Assembly (NCBI GenBank): GCA_025928015.1
Contig: JAICKJ010000005.1
Span: 1 to 35,269, forward strand
DNA length: 35,269 bases
DNA from: Thermomicrobiales bacterium
GTDB lineage: Bacteria > Chloroflexota > Chloroflexia > Thermomicrobiales > UBA6265
Reading direction: 5' to 3'
The translations under genes were made by a program, and so were the position numbers. Under the pieces are notes generated by a model. That model was given only the letters and a program-made list of their open reading frames with translations. It searched no databases and was not told where the DNA came from. Shown here piece after piece: positions 16,194 through 23,879 of this stretch (the first letter of the stretch is position 1; each line of letters opens with the position of its first letter).

Positions 16194-16628
16194 ATGTCCA
16201 ACCATTCTGAGCCGGGCGCACAGTGGCCGCAAGCCCCCATCCTGGGCCAGTGCCCCGTGTGCTCCAATCCCCTCACCGTCACGAGACTCGAGTGCCGCAT
16301 GTGCGGCACGGTGGTCGAAGGGAACTTCGTGCTCGGGCGCTTCGCCCGCCTCAAGGGCGAGCAGCTCGCCTTCCTCGATGTCTTCATCAAAAACCGCGGC
16401 ATCATCAAGGATGTTGAGGCCGAGCTCGGGATTTCGTACCCCACGGTCCGCGCCCGGCTCGACGATGTCCTCCGCGCCCTCGGCTATCCGACCAGCGACG
16501 CGGACGGCCTGCGGCCCAGCCAGGCGCGCGAGGAGCGCCGCCAAATCCTCGAAGAGCTGCGGGAGAAGCGGATCTCGGCCGACGTCGCCGCCCAGCGGCT
16601 GGCGTCGCTCGCGGACAGGAGGTCATAA
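16194..16628 (+). CDS. DUF2089 family zinc-ribbon / HTH regulator
   Basis: 144 residues. An N-terminal zinc ribbon (CPVCSNPL then ECRMCG, residues about 22-45) is followed by a helix-turn-helix (VFIKNRGIIKDVEAELGISYPTVRARLDDVLRALGY). A C-terminal helical hairpin ILEELREKRISADVAAQRL resembles SHOCT-like segments. DUF2089 proteins are taken as transcription regulators and often precede envelope-stress genes with DUF4097. The start is ATG 16194, with AAGGAG 7 nt upstream; an in-frame ATG at 16119 has no site. The next gene starts directly after its stop, so both are in one operon with the DUF4097 gene. It may bind the palindrome in its own promoter. Confidence 0.85.
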   Translation: MSNHSEPGAQWPQAPILGQCPVCSNPLTVTRLECRMCGTVVEGNFVLGRFARLKGEQLAFLDVFIKNRGIIKDVEAELGISYPTVRARLDDVLRALGYPTSDADGLRPSQAREERRQILEELREKRISADVAAQRLASLADRRS

Positions 16629-17066
16629 ATGGCGGCCAACGGCACCGATGAGACCAGCACCGGCAACCTGCTCTCGGACGACCGGCTGGAAATCCTGCGC
16701 ATGGTCGAGGCCGGCACCGTCTCGGCCGAGGAAGCGGCCCGGCTCTTCGAGGCGCTCGACCGCACCGAGCGCGCCGCGCCCGGCTTCCCGCCTCCCGGTC
16801 CCAACCAGCCGACCGCGCCCTTCCGGCCGGAGCCGGCGCGACCGAATCGGGTCGTCCGTTTCCGGGTCACCGAGGGCGACCAGCCGGTGCTCAACCTGGC
16901 CCTGCCGCTCGGACTGCTGGATTCCGGCATCAAGATCGCCAAGCGCTTCACCGGCGACCTGATGGTCGATGGCGGCGATCTCAAGCAGACCGTCAATGAG
17001 GGCTTTCGCGGATCGCTCCTCGATGTCAACGATGGCGATCAGCACGTGGAGATCATTGTCGAATGA
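16629..17066 (+). CDS. SHOCT-like domain protein (partner of DUF2089/DUF4097)
   Basis: 145 residues. The N-terminal segment ILRMVEAGTVSAEEAARLF (about residues 22-40) is a SHOCT-like helical hairpin. A Pro-rich linker of about 30 residues follows, then a C-terminal domain (VVRFRVTEGDQPVLNLALPLGLLDSGIKIA...) like the small domain often found after SHOCT hairpins in YvlB-type proteins. It starts at the base after the DUF2089 stop and its own stop overlaps the next possible ATG (17063). It therefore looks like the N-terminal half of a LiaX/YvlB-type protein encoded as a separate gene. There is no membrane segment. Confidence 0.75.
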   Translation: MAANGTDETSTGNLLSDDRLEILRMVEAGTVSAEEAARLFEALDRTERAAPGFPPPGPNQPTAPFRPEPARPNRVVRFRVTEGDQPVLNLALPLGLLDSGIKIAKRFTGDLMVDGGDLKQTVNEGFRGSLLDVNDGDQHVEIIVE

Positions 17067-17116
17067 TCAGCAGCACGACGGACGATTTGACGACACAGCG
17101 CACGGGAGGAATCGCG

Positions 17117-18760
17117 GTGAGCGAGCAGACGAACGACAACAACGGCCAGAAGTTCGACCTGGTGCCGATCCCCGGCACCAACGGCTACCAGCAGACGGTG
17201 AAGATCGATCCGAACCAGCCATTGATCCTCTCTGTCACCAACGCCAGCGGCGACGTGCAGATCACCGGGTCCGATCAGCCGGACGTCCAGATCGTCGCCC
17301 GCAAGCACAACGGCGATGTGAACGACACCACCGATCCCGGCCTGGCGTTGACGGTCGACGGCAACCAGATCTCCCTCCGCCCGACCTGGCAGTCCATGAG
17401 CGGCTTCGGCGACGCCGCCCGGGCCCTCAAGGAGCAAATCCAGGAGGGCCTGAGCAAGGGCAAGTGGAACTTCTCCGGCGTGCCGAAGCTCGGCATGAAC
17501 GAGGAGTACGACTTCCGCATCCAGGTCCCGCGCGCGCTGGCCGCCCATTCGCGGCTCAGCATCAAGACCGCCTCCGGCGAAGCGGAGATCGAGAACGTCA
17601 CAGCCGACGTCACGGTCGGCACCGCCTCCGGCGACATCGACGCGAAGGCGATCTCCGGTCAGGTGGCGATCCACACCGCCTCCGGCGACGTCGCGGCCCA
17701 TGACATCACCGGCAGTCTCGAGATCAACTCGGCCAGCGGCGACATCCTGGTCAAGGGGGGCGACGCCTGGACGGCGGTGCGGACGATGAGCGGCGATCTG
17801 GCGCTGACCGACACGACGCTGCGCAACGCCCGGATCACCACCGTCAGCGGCGATCTCGTCGGCGTGGTGACACTGGACAACAAGGCCGACTACACCTTCG
17901 AGACGGTGAGCGGCGATCTCTCGCTCACCTGCCGCCTGCCGCACGACGCGACATCGCGTCTCACCTTCCGCTCGATCTCCGGCGAAGCGGCGGTCAATGA
18001 CGGCTGGACCGCGACCGGGAAGAAGGAATGGAAGACCGGTGATGGCCCGGACGGCCCGTCCATCCGGACGCGGAGCGTGAGCGGCAATCTGCGCGTGGCA
18101 GGTTCGCGCGACGGCGATGTCCATCTCCGCGCCGAGACGCCCCAGACGCCGCGCCCGTCCGATACCGCCCAGCCACAGTCGGGCATGGACGAGATCAAGT
18201 CCTACGCGGCCCAGGCCCGCGAGATGGCGGACGAGATGAAGCGGATGTTCACGTCGCCCACGCCGCCGACCCCGCCCACGCCACCGACGGCGCCGTCGGC
18301 GCCCACCGCACCCACTGCGCCGATGTCGCAAGCCGACTTCGACGCCGCCCAGGCGCAACACGACGCGGAACAAGCGCACCGGGATGCGGAGCAGGCTCAA
18401 CGCGACGCCGAGCAAGCACAGCGCGACCGCGAGCAAGCGCAACGGGATCACGAGCAGGCGCTGCGCGACGAGGCACCGGCCCAGCCCCAGAACGCGGCCG
18501 GGCAGAGCGGCGACTGGTGGGCCGAGCGGGCCGAGATCGAGACACAGAACACCGCGCCGATCACCCGGCCGGTGGCCGGTCCGTCTACCTCGCAGCCGCC
18601 CGCCACGCCAACGGGCCAGCCGACCGAGCCGATCCGGAGCGGCGCGGCCGCCGAAGAGGATCCGGCGCGCCGGAAGGTGCTCGAACAGGTCGAGCGGGGC
18701 GAGATCGACATCGAGGAGGCGCTCAACCGGCTCGAACAGTCGGACGGCGAGACCGCCTAG
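17117..18760 (+). CDS. DUF4097 beta-repeat protein with coiled coil and C-terminal SHOCT-like hairpin
   Basis: 547 residues. About residues 30-350 form a DUF4097 beta-helix-like domain built from TASGE/SGD turns (NASGDVQITGSDQPDVQI, TASGEAEIENV, TASGDIDAKAI, SASGDILVKGG, TVSGDLVGV). Next come a Pro/Thr-rich linker, a seven-residue repeat of the type AEQAQRD that predicts a coiled coil, and a C-terminal hairpin VLEQVERGEIDIEEALNRL. Members such as LiaX sense envelope stress or antimicrobial peptides. There is no signal peptide, so its location is uncertain. The start GTG 17117 has GGGAGGA about 7 nt upstream. ATG 17063, overlapping the previous stop, is an alternative that adds 18 residues. 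Confidence 0.85.
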   Translation: MSEQTNDNNGQKFDLVPIPGTNGYQQTVKIDPNQPLILSVTNASGDVQITGSDQPDVQIVARKHNGDVNDTTDPGLALTVDGNQISLRPTWQSMSGFGDAARALKEQIQEGLSKGKWNFSGVPKLGMNEEYDFRIQVPRALAAHSRLSIKTASGEAEIENVTADVTVGTASGDIDAKAISGQVAIHTASGDVAAHDITGSLEINSASGDILVKGGDAWTAVRTMSGDLALTDTTLRNARITTVSGDLVGVVTLDNKADYTFETVSGDLSLTCRLPHDATSRLTFRSISGEAAVNDGWTATGKKEWKTGDGPDGPSIRTRSVSGNLRVAGSRDGDVHLRAETPQTPRPSDTAQPQSGMDEIKSYAAQAREMADEMKRMFTSPTPPTPPTPPTAPSAPTAPTAPMSQADFDAAQAQHDAEQAHRDAEQAQRDAEQAQRDREQAQRDHEQALRDEAPAQPQNAAGQSGDWWAERAEIETQNTAPITRPVAGPSTSQPPATPTGQPTEPIRSGAAAEEDPARRKVLEQVERGEIDIEEALNRLEQSDGETA

Positions 18761-18769
18761 CGATGACCG

Positions 18770-18792
18770 GGTGACCGGCGGCGCCGGTCACC
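18770..18792 (+). terminator. Perfect 10-bp hairpin after the DUF4097 gene
   Basis: GGTGACCGGC and GCCGGTCACC flank GGC, 10 nt after the DUF4097 stop. There is no clear T tract, so it is either a U-poor terminator or a transcript-stabilising hairpin. The following 150 nt up to 18943 contain no other gene. Confidence 0.6.
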
Positions 18793-18943
18793 ACCCCGTC
18801 ACCACAGCCACATCAGGGACACGACGAGGCGGGCCGGTCGCGGTCGCGACCGGCCCGGTGGGGGACCGTTTGTCAAAAACGTCAGAGCGGAAGCGTGTGC
18901 CAGCAGGGGAAGATCGGGCGCGGGCTTCCTGGGGGATAACGAC

Positions 18944-19171
18944 ATGATGACCCATCCGGATTTCGTCCTTCAGGCCAGCAAGGATCGCCAGGAGCGGATC
19001 AGCGACGATCTGCGCGCGTTGCGCGGCATCGACGCAACGGAGCGGCCCGGCAAGGTCCGCCGCACGGTCGGCGGCGCTCTGATCACCCTCGGCGAGCGTG
19101 TCGGCGGCCGCCAGGAACCGCGCGAGCCCGCCTGGTCCGCGCCCCGCCATTCCACCGTCCACCTGATCTGA
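18944..19171 (+). CDS. Small protein of unknown function
   Basis: 75 residues. The N-terminal half is helical and charged (HPDFVLQASKDRQERISDDLRALRG); the middle KVRRTVGGALITLGERVGGR could be an amphipathic or weak membrane helix. I recognise no family. GGGGGAT lies about 6 nt before ATG 18944, with a second ATG next to it. It sits between the DUF4097 operon and the MFS gene at 19206, whose start is 34 nt after its stop. It could be co-transcribed with the MFS gene. Coding is plausible but rests on ribosome site and codon usage only. Confidence 0.55.
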   Translation: MMTHPDFVLQASKDRQERISDDLRALRGIDATERPGKVRRTVGGALITLGERVGGRQEPREPAWSAPRHSTVHLI

Positions 19172-19205
19172 CCTCTTTCCGACCCGCGCGAGGGAGCACG
19201 GCACC

Positions 19206-20483
19206 GTGGCGCAAACGACGGCCATCGAACCTCCGAAACTGGCCACTCCGACAAGCAGCACACGTCACCGGCTGCCGGTCCTCGCGCTGATCGCGGCGAC
19301 GGCCATCTCCTCGGTCGGCAACCAGATCACGGCGCTGGCGGTCCCCTGGTTCGTCCTCCAGACGACCGGCAGCGCCGCCCGGACCGGCATCACGGCGGCG
19401 GCCGTGCTTCTCCCGTCCGCGCTGGCCGCCTTCTTCGGCGGCCCGCTCGTCGACCGGCTCGGCTTCCGCCGCATGTCGGTCCTCTCCGACCTGCTGAGCG
19501 GCGTCACCGTCGCCGCCGTGCCGCTGCTCTATCACACCGTCGGACTCAGCTTCCCGCTGCTCCTGCTCCTCATGTTTTGCGGCGCGCTCTTCGACGCGCC
19601 CGGCAGCACGGCGCGGCAATCGATGGTGCCGGAGCTGGCGGCAGCCGCCGGCAGCACCCTGGAGCGGGTCAACTCCGCCTATCAAACGATCTTCGCCACC
19701 ACCGGTCTCTTCGGCCCGCCGCTGGCCGGCATCCTCATCGCCTGGCTCGGCGCCAGCAACGTCCTCTGGATCGACGCCGTCTCCTTCATCGTCTCGGCGC
19801 TGCTGGTCGGCGCGCTGGTCCCGGGGATCGCACGCGCGGCCGCGCAGGGCGCGTCCTACCTTGCCGATATGCGCGAGGGACTCGGCTTCCTCTGGCAAGA
19901 TCGGCTCCTGCTCACCATCGCCCTCGTCGCCCTCACCATCAACTTCGTGACCAACGCCATCTACGCGGTCGCCATGCCGGTCTACGCCAAGGAGATCTTC
20001 GGCAGCCCCAAAGCACTCGGCATCATGATGAGCGGCTTCGGCTGCGGTGCGCTGGCCGGTTCTCTCCTCTACGGCTGGCTCGGGGCGCGGGTCGCCGGCC
20101 GGCGGATGGTCCTGCTGACGATCGCGTTGATCGCCGCGCCGGTCGCCCTCCTCGCCATCCTGCCGCCGCTCTGGGTCGTCTTCGCGCTCAACGCGCTGGT
20201 CGGCCTCGGCTCCGGCCTGGTCAATCCGTTCATCTTCACCGTCTTTCACCGGCGGACCCCGGTCGCCCTGCGCGGCCGCGCCTTCGGCACCTTCATCGCC
20301 TTCGCGCTCTTCGCCTCGCCGCTCGGCGTCCTCATCGGCGGCACCTTGATCGAAGCGATCGGCCTCCGCTGGATGATCGCCACCGGCGGCGGCGTCCTCT
20401 GTCTGATCGCGCTCGTCACCCCCTTCCTCCGGCCCCTCACCGGCCTGAATGCCCTGCCGCAGGCGCCGGATCCGTCCGACTAG
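19206..20483 (+). CDS. MFS transporter (DHA3/EntS-like)
   Basis: 425 residues with about 12 membrane segments. RLPVLALIAATAISSVGNQITALAVPWFVLQ opens helix 1, and the motif A loop reads GGPLVDRLGFRRMSVLSD. A family signature in helices 4-5 is APGSTARQSMVPELA, as in EntS-like and MFS exporters of the DHA3 family. Substrate unknown; drug, siderophore or metabolite export are the usual roles. The start is GTG 19206 with GAGGGAG about 10 nt upstream. It follows the 75-residue gene by 34 nt. The LuxR-type regulator begins 18 nt after its stop but has its own -10 box. Confidence 0.87.
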   Translation: MAQTTAIEPPKLATPTSSTRHRLPVLALIAATAISSVGNQITALAVPWFVLQTTGSAARTGITAAAVLLPSALAAFFGGPLVDRLGFRRMSVLSDLLSGVTVAAVPLLYHTVGLSFPLLLLLMFCGALFDAPGSTARQSMVPELAAAAGSTLERVNSAYQTIFATTGLFGPPLAGILIAWLGASNVLWIDAVSFIVSALLVGALVPGIARAAAQGASYLADMREGLGFLWQDRLLLTIALVALTINFVTNAIYAVAMPVYAKEIFGSPKALGIMMSGFGCGALAGSLLYGWLGARVAGRRMVLLTIALIAAPVALLAILPPLWVVFALNALVGLGSGLVNPFIFTVFHRRTPVALRGRAFGTFIAFALFASPLGVLIGGTLIEAIGLRWMIATGGGVLCLIALVTPFLRPLTGLNALPQAPDPSD

Positions 20484-20488
20484 ACGAG

Positions 20489-20494
20489 TAGAAT
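20489..20494 (+). promoter_or_regulatory. -10 box of a leaderless transcript (LuxR-family regulator)
   Basis: TAGAAT lies 5 nt after the MFS stop and ends 7 nt before ATG 20502. The intervening GGGAGGC is too close to the ATG to act as a Shine-Dalgarno, so the mRNA should begin at the start codon. Confidence 0.5.
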
Positions 20495-20501
20495 GGGAGG
20501 C

Positions 20502-23162
20502 ATGGCACAAGCACGCCTCGCACCGGACCGCTTGGAAGACCTCGTCAACAGGACGCGCCTCGCCGCCCCGCGCTCGACCCCGGTCTCGCGGCCGGAACTG
20601 GCCGCGCGAGTCGAGGCGGGCGCGCACGCCGGGCTGGTGCTCGTCTCGGCGCCGGCCGGCTGGGGCAAGACCAGCCTCCTGACCGACTGGTCCCGGCAAT
20701 CGCGCCTGCCCGTCGCATGGGTCTCGCTCACGCCACACGAAAATGACTCCGTGCGATTCATGCGAACGCTGATGGCGACGATCGAAGCCGTCATTCCCGG
20801 AGAGCTGACCGATGTGCGGGCTATGCTCCGCTCGTCGGAGCCCCGGCCAATCGAGGACGTGACGACGGTCCTCCTCGAGTCGCTCCAGGCTCTGGAACAA
20901 CCGGTCGCGGTCGTGCTCGACGATTTCCATGTCATCACCCACGCCGATGTGCTCGCCGGCGCGGAGCACCTGATCGCCTCGGCTTCATCCCCCTTGACCC
21001 TCGTGATCGCCACCCGGGTCGATCCGCCCTGGCCACTTGCCCGGCTCCGGGCCTCCGGGAGACTGGCCGAGATCCGCACCGGCGACTTGCGCCTGACCGC
21101 GCCGGAAGCAAGCGCGATGCTCAGCCAGCTCTCGTTGCCGGAGCACGCCGTCGCGGCCCTGGTCGAGCGCACCGAAGGGTGGGCCGTCGGTGTCCAGCTC
21201 GCGGCACTGGCCGCCGCCCGGCACACCAATCCCGAACTGATGATCAGCAATCTCCGCGGCACTCACCGGGACATCGCCGACTACCTCATCGAGCAGGTGC
21301 TGGTGGCGCAACCCGCCGACGTCCGGGATTTCCTGCTGACGACCTCGCTGCTCGAACAGCTCTCTGGCTCGCTCTGCGATGCGCTGCTGGGTCGGACGGA
21401 CAGTCAGGCGATGCTCGAACGGCTCGAGGCCGCCAACCTCTTCCTGATGCCGCTCGACGACGAGCGGCGCTGGTATCGCTACCACGCCCTCTTCGCCGAT
21501 CTCCTCCGGACGCACCTCGGCCGCAGGACGGACGTCGATAGCCGGACGTTCCACCGCCGCGCCGCCGCCTGGCTCGAGCAGAACGCCATGTTGGCGGAGG
21601 CGGTCAACCACCTGCTCATGGCCGCCGCGTTTCCCGAGGCGGCGGCGCTCATCGACCGGACGGGGGAGACGCTGCTCTTCTCGTGCGGCGAGACATCGAC
21701 GCTCGTGCAGTGGATCGAAGCGCTGCCGCGCGAGATCCTGCCGGAATACCCGCGGCTGCTCCGCTACTTCGCCTGGGGCTTGACGCTCACCGGCCGGCTG
21801 GAGGACGCGGAAGCCTTGTTGGCCGAGGTGACCGTCCAATCCAGCGCCGACGACGGCCCACAACCGCACTTGTTGCAGGCGGAGGTCGCCGCGATCCGCT
21901 CCCGCCTGGCCTCCTATCGGGGCGATCAGGAGCTGACGATCGCCGACGGCCAGGAGGCGCTGGCCCTGATCGGCGAGACCCGCGACCGCATCGCCGGCGA
22001 CGTCAGCGTCAGCCTCGGCTTCGCCTACCGCGCGCTCGGCAAGACGGACGAGGCCGCGGCGGCCTTCGCCCGTGGCGCGGCCAGCGGCTGGTCCACCGGC
22101 AACCTGCACGCCGCGCTGTGGGGCACGCGCTACCTGGCGTTGATGCGCGTCGTGCAAGGACCCCTCAACGACGCTACCGCGATCCTCGACGACGAATTCG
22201 CCCGGCTGAGTCGTGAGAGCATCGCGCCCGGTCCGGCCTTCGCCGCGCTCCTCGTCGGCCGGGCCGAGCTGCGTTACGAGCGCAACGACCTCGATGGCGC
22301 GCTGGCCGATCTCCAGCAGGCGCTCGCCCTCGCCATGCCGGCCGGCGACGCCAAGATCCTGATGAACATCTACGTCATCAAGGCGATGGTCCACCAGGCG
22401 CTCGGGCGCCACGAGGATGCTACAACGACGGCCCGCCGCGGCCAGCAGGTCTTCGGCGAGCAGATGCCGCTCGCCATCCCGGCCCGCATCGCCCTCCTGC
22501 AGGGCGATGTCGCCGCCGCGACCCGCTGGGCCGATGCGCTCGGCTTCGCGCCGGACGATCTGCCCGATCCGACCAAGGGCGAGAGCGAGCAGATCACGTA
22601 CGGCCGCGTCTTGCTCGCCCAGGGCAAGATCGATGCGGGCCGCGCGTATCTTCAGCGCCTGCTCGCCGCCGCCGAGCGCGGCGGCCGCGCCGGCAACATC
22701 ATCGAGCTGCTCGTCATCCTCGCCGCCGCCCACGAACGCGCCGGCGAAACGGACGGGGCCGTTCCACTCCTCGCCCGCGCCGTGCGGCAGGCCGCGCCCG
22801 AGGGTTACGTCCGCACCTTCGCCGACGAGGGACCGGTTCTCATCCCCGTCTTCCGCGCCCTCCTGCGCGACCGCCGGCACGACGAGGTGCCGCGCGAGTA
22901 CGTCAACCGCTTGTGCGACGTCATTGCGGGCGAGCCGGATGCGCCCATATCCCAGCCCTCACCACTCCCGGAGCCGCTCACCGAGCGCGAGCTGGAAGTC
23001 CTCCGATTGATGGCCGACGGCCTGCCGAACCGGGCGATCGCCGATCGGCTCTTCCTCGCGCAAGGCACCATCAAGGCGCACGTCAACCACATCAACGGCA
23101 AGCTGCTCGCCCGCAACCGCACCGAGGCGGTCGCCCAGGCGCGCCGGCTTCGCGTGATCTAG
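20502..23162 (+). CDS. MalT-like LuxR family ATP-binding transcription regulator
   Basis: 886 residues. In order: N-terminal NB-ARC-like ATPase with Walker A APAGWGKTS (about residues 50-58) and Walker B VAVVLDDFHV; winged-helix region with HALFADLLRTHL; a long run of TPR-like helices (about 380-800); and a C-terminal LuxR HTH (PLTERELEVLRLMADGLPNRAIADRLFLAQGTIKAHVNHI). MalT-type STAND regulators oligomerise with ATP and an inducer, then activate transcription. The inducer is unknown. An in-frame ATG at 20493 overlaps the -10 box, so ATG 20502 is used (leaderless). Its likely targets are nearby genes: the two small genes downstream are candidates by position only. Confidence 0.88.
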   Translation: MAQARLAPDRLEDLVNRTRLAAPRSTPVSRPELAARVEAGAHAGLVLVSAPAGWGKTSLLTDWSRQSRLPVAWVSLTPHENDSVRFMRTLMATIEAVIPGELTDVRAMLRSSEPRPIEDVTTVLLESLQALEQPVAVVLDDFHVITHADVLAGAEHLIASASSPLTLVIATRVDPPWPLARLRASGRLAEIRTGDLRLTAPEASAMLSQLSLPEHAVAALVERTEGWAVGVQLAALAAARHTNPELMISNLRGTHRDIADYLIEQVLVAQPADVRDFLLTTSLLEQLSGSLCDALLGRTDSQAMLERLEAANLFLMPLDDERRWYRYHALFADLLRTHLGRRTDVDSRTFHRRAAAWLEQNAMLAEAVNHLLMAAAFPEAAALIDRTGETLLFSCGETSTLVQWIEALPREILPEYPRLLRYFAWGLTLTGRLEDAEALLAEVTVQSSADDGPQPHLLQAEVAAIRSRLASYRGDQELTIADGQEALALIGETRDRIAGDVSVSLGFAYRALGKTDEAAAAFARGAASGWSTGNLHAALWGTRYLALMRVVQGPLNDATAILDDEFARLSRESIAPGPAFAALLVGRAELRYERNDLDGALADLQQALALAMPAGDAKILMNIYVIKAMVHQALGRHEDATTTARRGQQVFGEQMPLAIPARIALLQGDVAAATRWADALGFAPDDLPDPTKGESEQITYGRVLLAQGKIDAGRAYLQRLLAAAERGGRAGNIIELLVILAAAHERAGETDGAVPLLARAVRQAAPEGYVRTFADEGPVLIPVFRALLRDRRHDEVPREYVNRLCDVIAGEPDAPISQPSPLPEPLTERELEVLRLMADGLPNRAIADRLFLAQGTIKAHVNHINGKLLARNRTEAVAQARRLRVI

Positions 23163-23163
23163 T

Positions 23164-23187
23164 CGCGTAAACCGCGCGTAAACCGCG
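23164..23187. repeat. Two tandem 11-bp repeats (CGCGTAAACCG)
   Basis: CGCGTAAACCG occurs at 23164-23174 and 23175-23185, immediately after the LuxR-regulator stop. Spacing of one helical turn would place both copies on the same DNA face, as expected for a regulator site upstream of the small gene at 23330. Two copies only, so chance is possible. Confidence 0.45.
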
Positions 23188-23329
23188 ATCACACCCTTTG
23201 GCCGATGGAGAAGAATGCGCGCGAGCCTAGTCTGGTTCCTGACGGCACCAATGGGTGTCACGCCAGCCTCGAACGAACGTTTCATAGTCGGGAGGCAAGG
23301 CATCAGACCAGTCAGGAAAGGACTACTCC

Positions 23330-23497
23330 ATGCTGCCCTACACCGCCGTTGACCTGATCACCTCGATGGATCGAGCGTACGGATTCGAGGACATTCCAGC
23401 CGATCCCACCCGGTGCTCGCGTGACCAGACAGTGCGTCGCTCGCGCCAGATCCTGCTCGCCGCCGCCATCACCCTCACCGCCCTCGCGCGGCGCTGA
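23330..23497 (+). CDS. 55-residue small protein with C-terminal hydrophobic helix
   Basis: ATG 23330 to TGA 23497. The sequence begins MLPYTAVDLITSMDRAYGFED, then DIPADPTRCSRDQTVRRSRQ, and ends with ILLAAAITLTALARR, a hydrophobic helix closed by two Arg. AGGAAAGGA lies about 7 nt upstream of the ATG. A 12-bp terminator-like hairpin follows 32 nt after the stop, so it looks like a one-gene transcript. The gene lies 167 nt downstream of the MalT-like regulator. I recognise no family. A membrane-inserted or secreted small peptide is possible. Confidence 0.5.
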   Translation: MLPYTAVDLITSMDRAYGFEDIPADPTRCSRDQTVRRSRQILLAAAITLTALARR

Positions 23498-23529
23498 TCG
23501 TTCTTCGTCTCATCGCATCTCACACCGGC

Positions 23530-23563
23530 TCCGGACCCGCGTTTAATCCCTCGCGGGTCCGGA
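23530..23563 (+). terminator. 12-bp hairpin terminator after the 55-residue gene
   Basis: TCCGGACCCGCG (23530-23541) pairs with CGCGGGTCCGGA (23552-23563) around a 10-nt loop, followed by CTGTTCTTCG. The TGTTCTT tail also follows the hairpin at 445-474 (plus reading), so it may be a usual terminator tail in this genome. Confidence 0.7.
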
Positions 23564-23600
23564 CTGTTCTTCGTCGGCCTCACCTTGAGGAGGAAGCATC

Positions 23601-23804
23601 GTGCTCTCAATTCCACCCTTCACGCACATTCAATTGATCGAGGAGATGGCGCACCACAACCGGACGTCGCGCTATGAACGCGAGGTCGAGGATCTGCTGC
23701 GGGAGGCCGAGTTCGCCCGCCAGGCCATCATCGTCATCGAGGAGCCGAAACAGCAGCGCGGTCTGCGCCGGCTGGTCCTCAACGTCCGCGCCTTCCTCTT
23801 CTAA
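23601..23804 (+). CDS. 67-residue small helical protein of unknown function
   Basis: GTG 23601 with GAGGAGGAA about 5-7 nt upstream, a strong site that fixes the start. The protein begins SIPPFTHIQLIEEMAHHNRTS, then a charged helix RYEREVEDLLREAEFARQA, a strand AIIVIEE, and a basic end RGLRRLVLNVRAFLF. There is no signal peptide. It follows the 55-residue gene and its terminator by about 100 nt, and a hairpin at 23815 closes it. I recognise no family. Position suggests it is part of the set near the MalT-like regulator. Confidence 0.65.
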   Translation: MLSIPPFTHIQLIEEMAHHNRTSRYEREVEDLLREAEFARQAIIVIEEPKQQRGLRRLVLNVRAFLF

Positions 23805-23814
23805 TTGAGGAGGA

Positions 23815-23843
23815 CCGGCCGGTCGCAGGCAGCGAACGGCCGG
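23815..23843. terminator. Hairpin between the convergent 67-residue and LysM-C39 genes
   Basis: CCGGCCG (23815-23821) and CGGCCGG (23837-23843) form the outer stem, extended inward by TCGC/GCGA after one mismatch, around AGGCA. It is placed 10 nt after one stop and 36 nt from the other, so it may serve both strands. On the plus strand CTTCTCGACCTGTTCTT follows. Confidence 0.65.
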
Positions 23844-23879
23844 CTTCTCGACCTGTTCTTGCTAGTTGCTACATGGGGA

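Noticed and set aside
19083-22880. Long minus-strand frames (about 630 codons each) opposite the MFS and LuxR genes
   Set aside because: They lie antisense to genes with clear family motifs, are rich in Arg/Gly/Asp/Glu as expected from GC-rich shadow frames, and have no ribosome sites or recognisable domains.
23164-23187. Iteron-type replication origin
   Set aside because: Only two repeats, no DnaA boxes and no Rep gene nearby.
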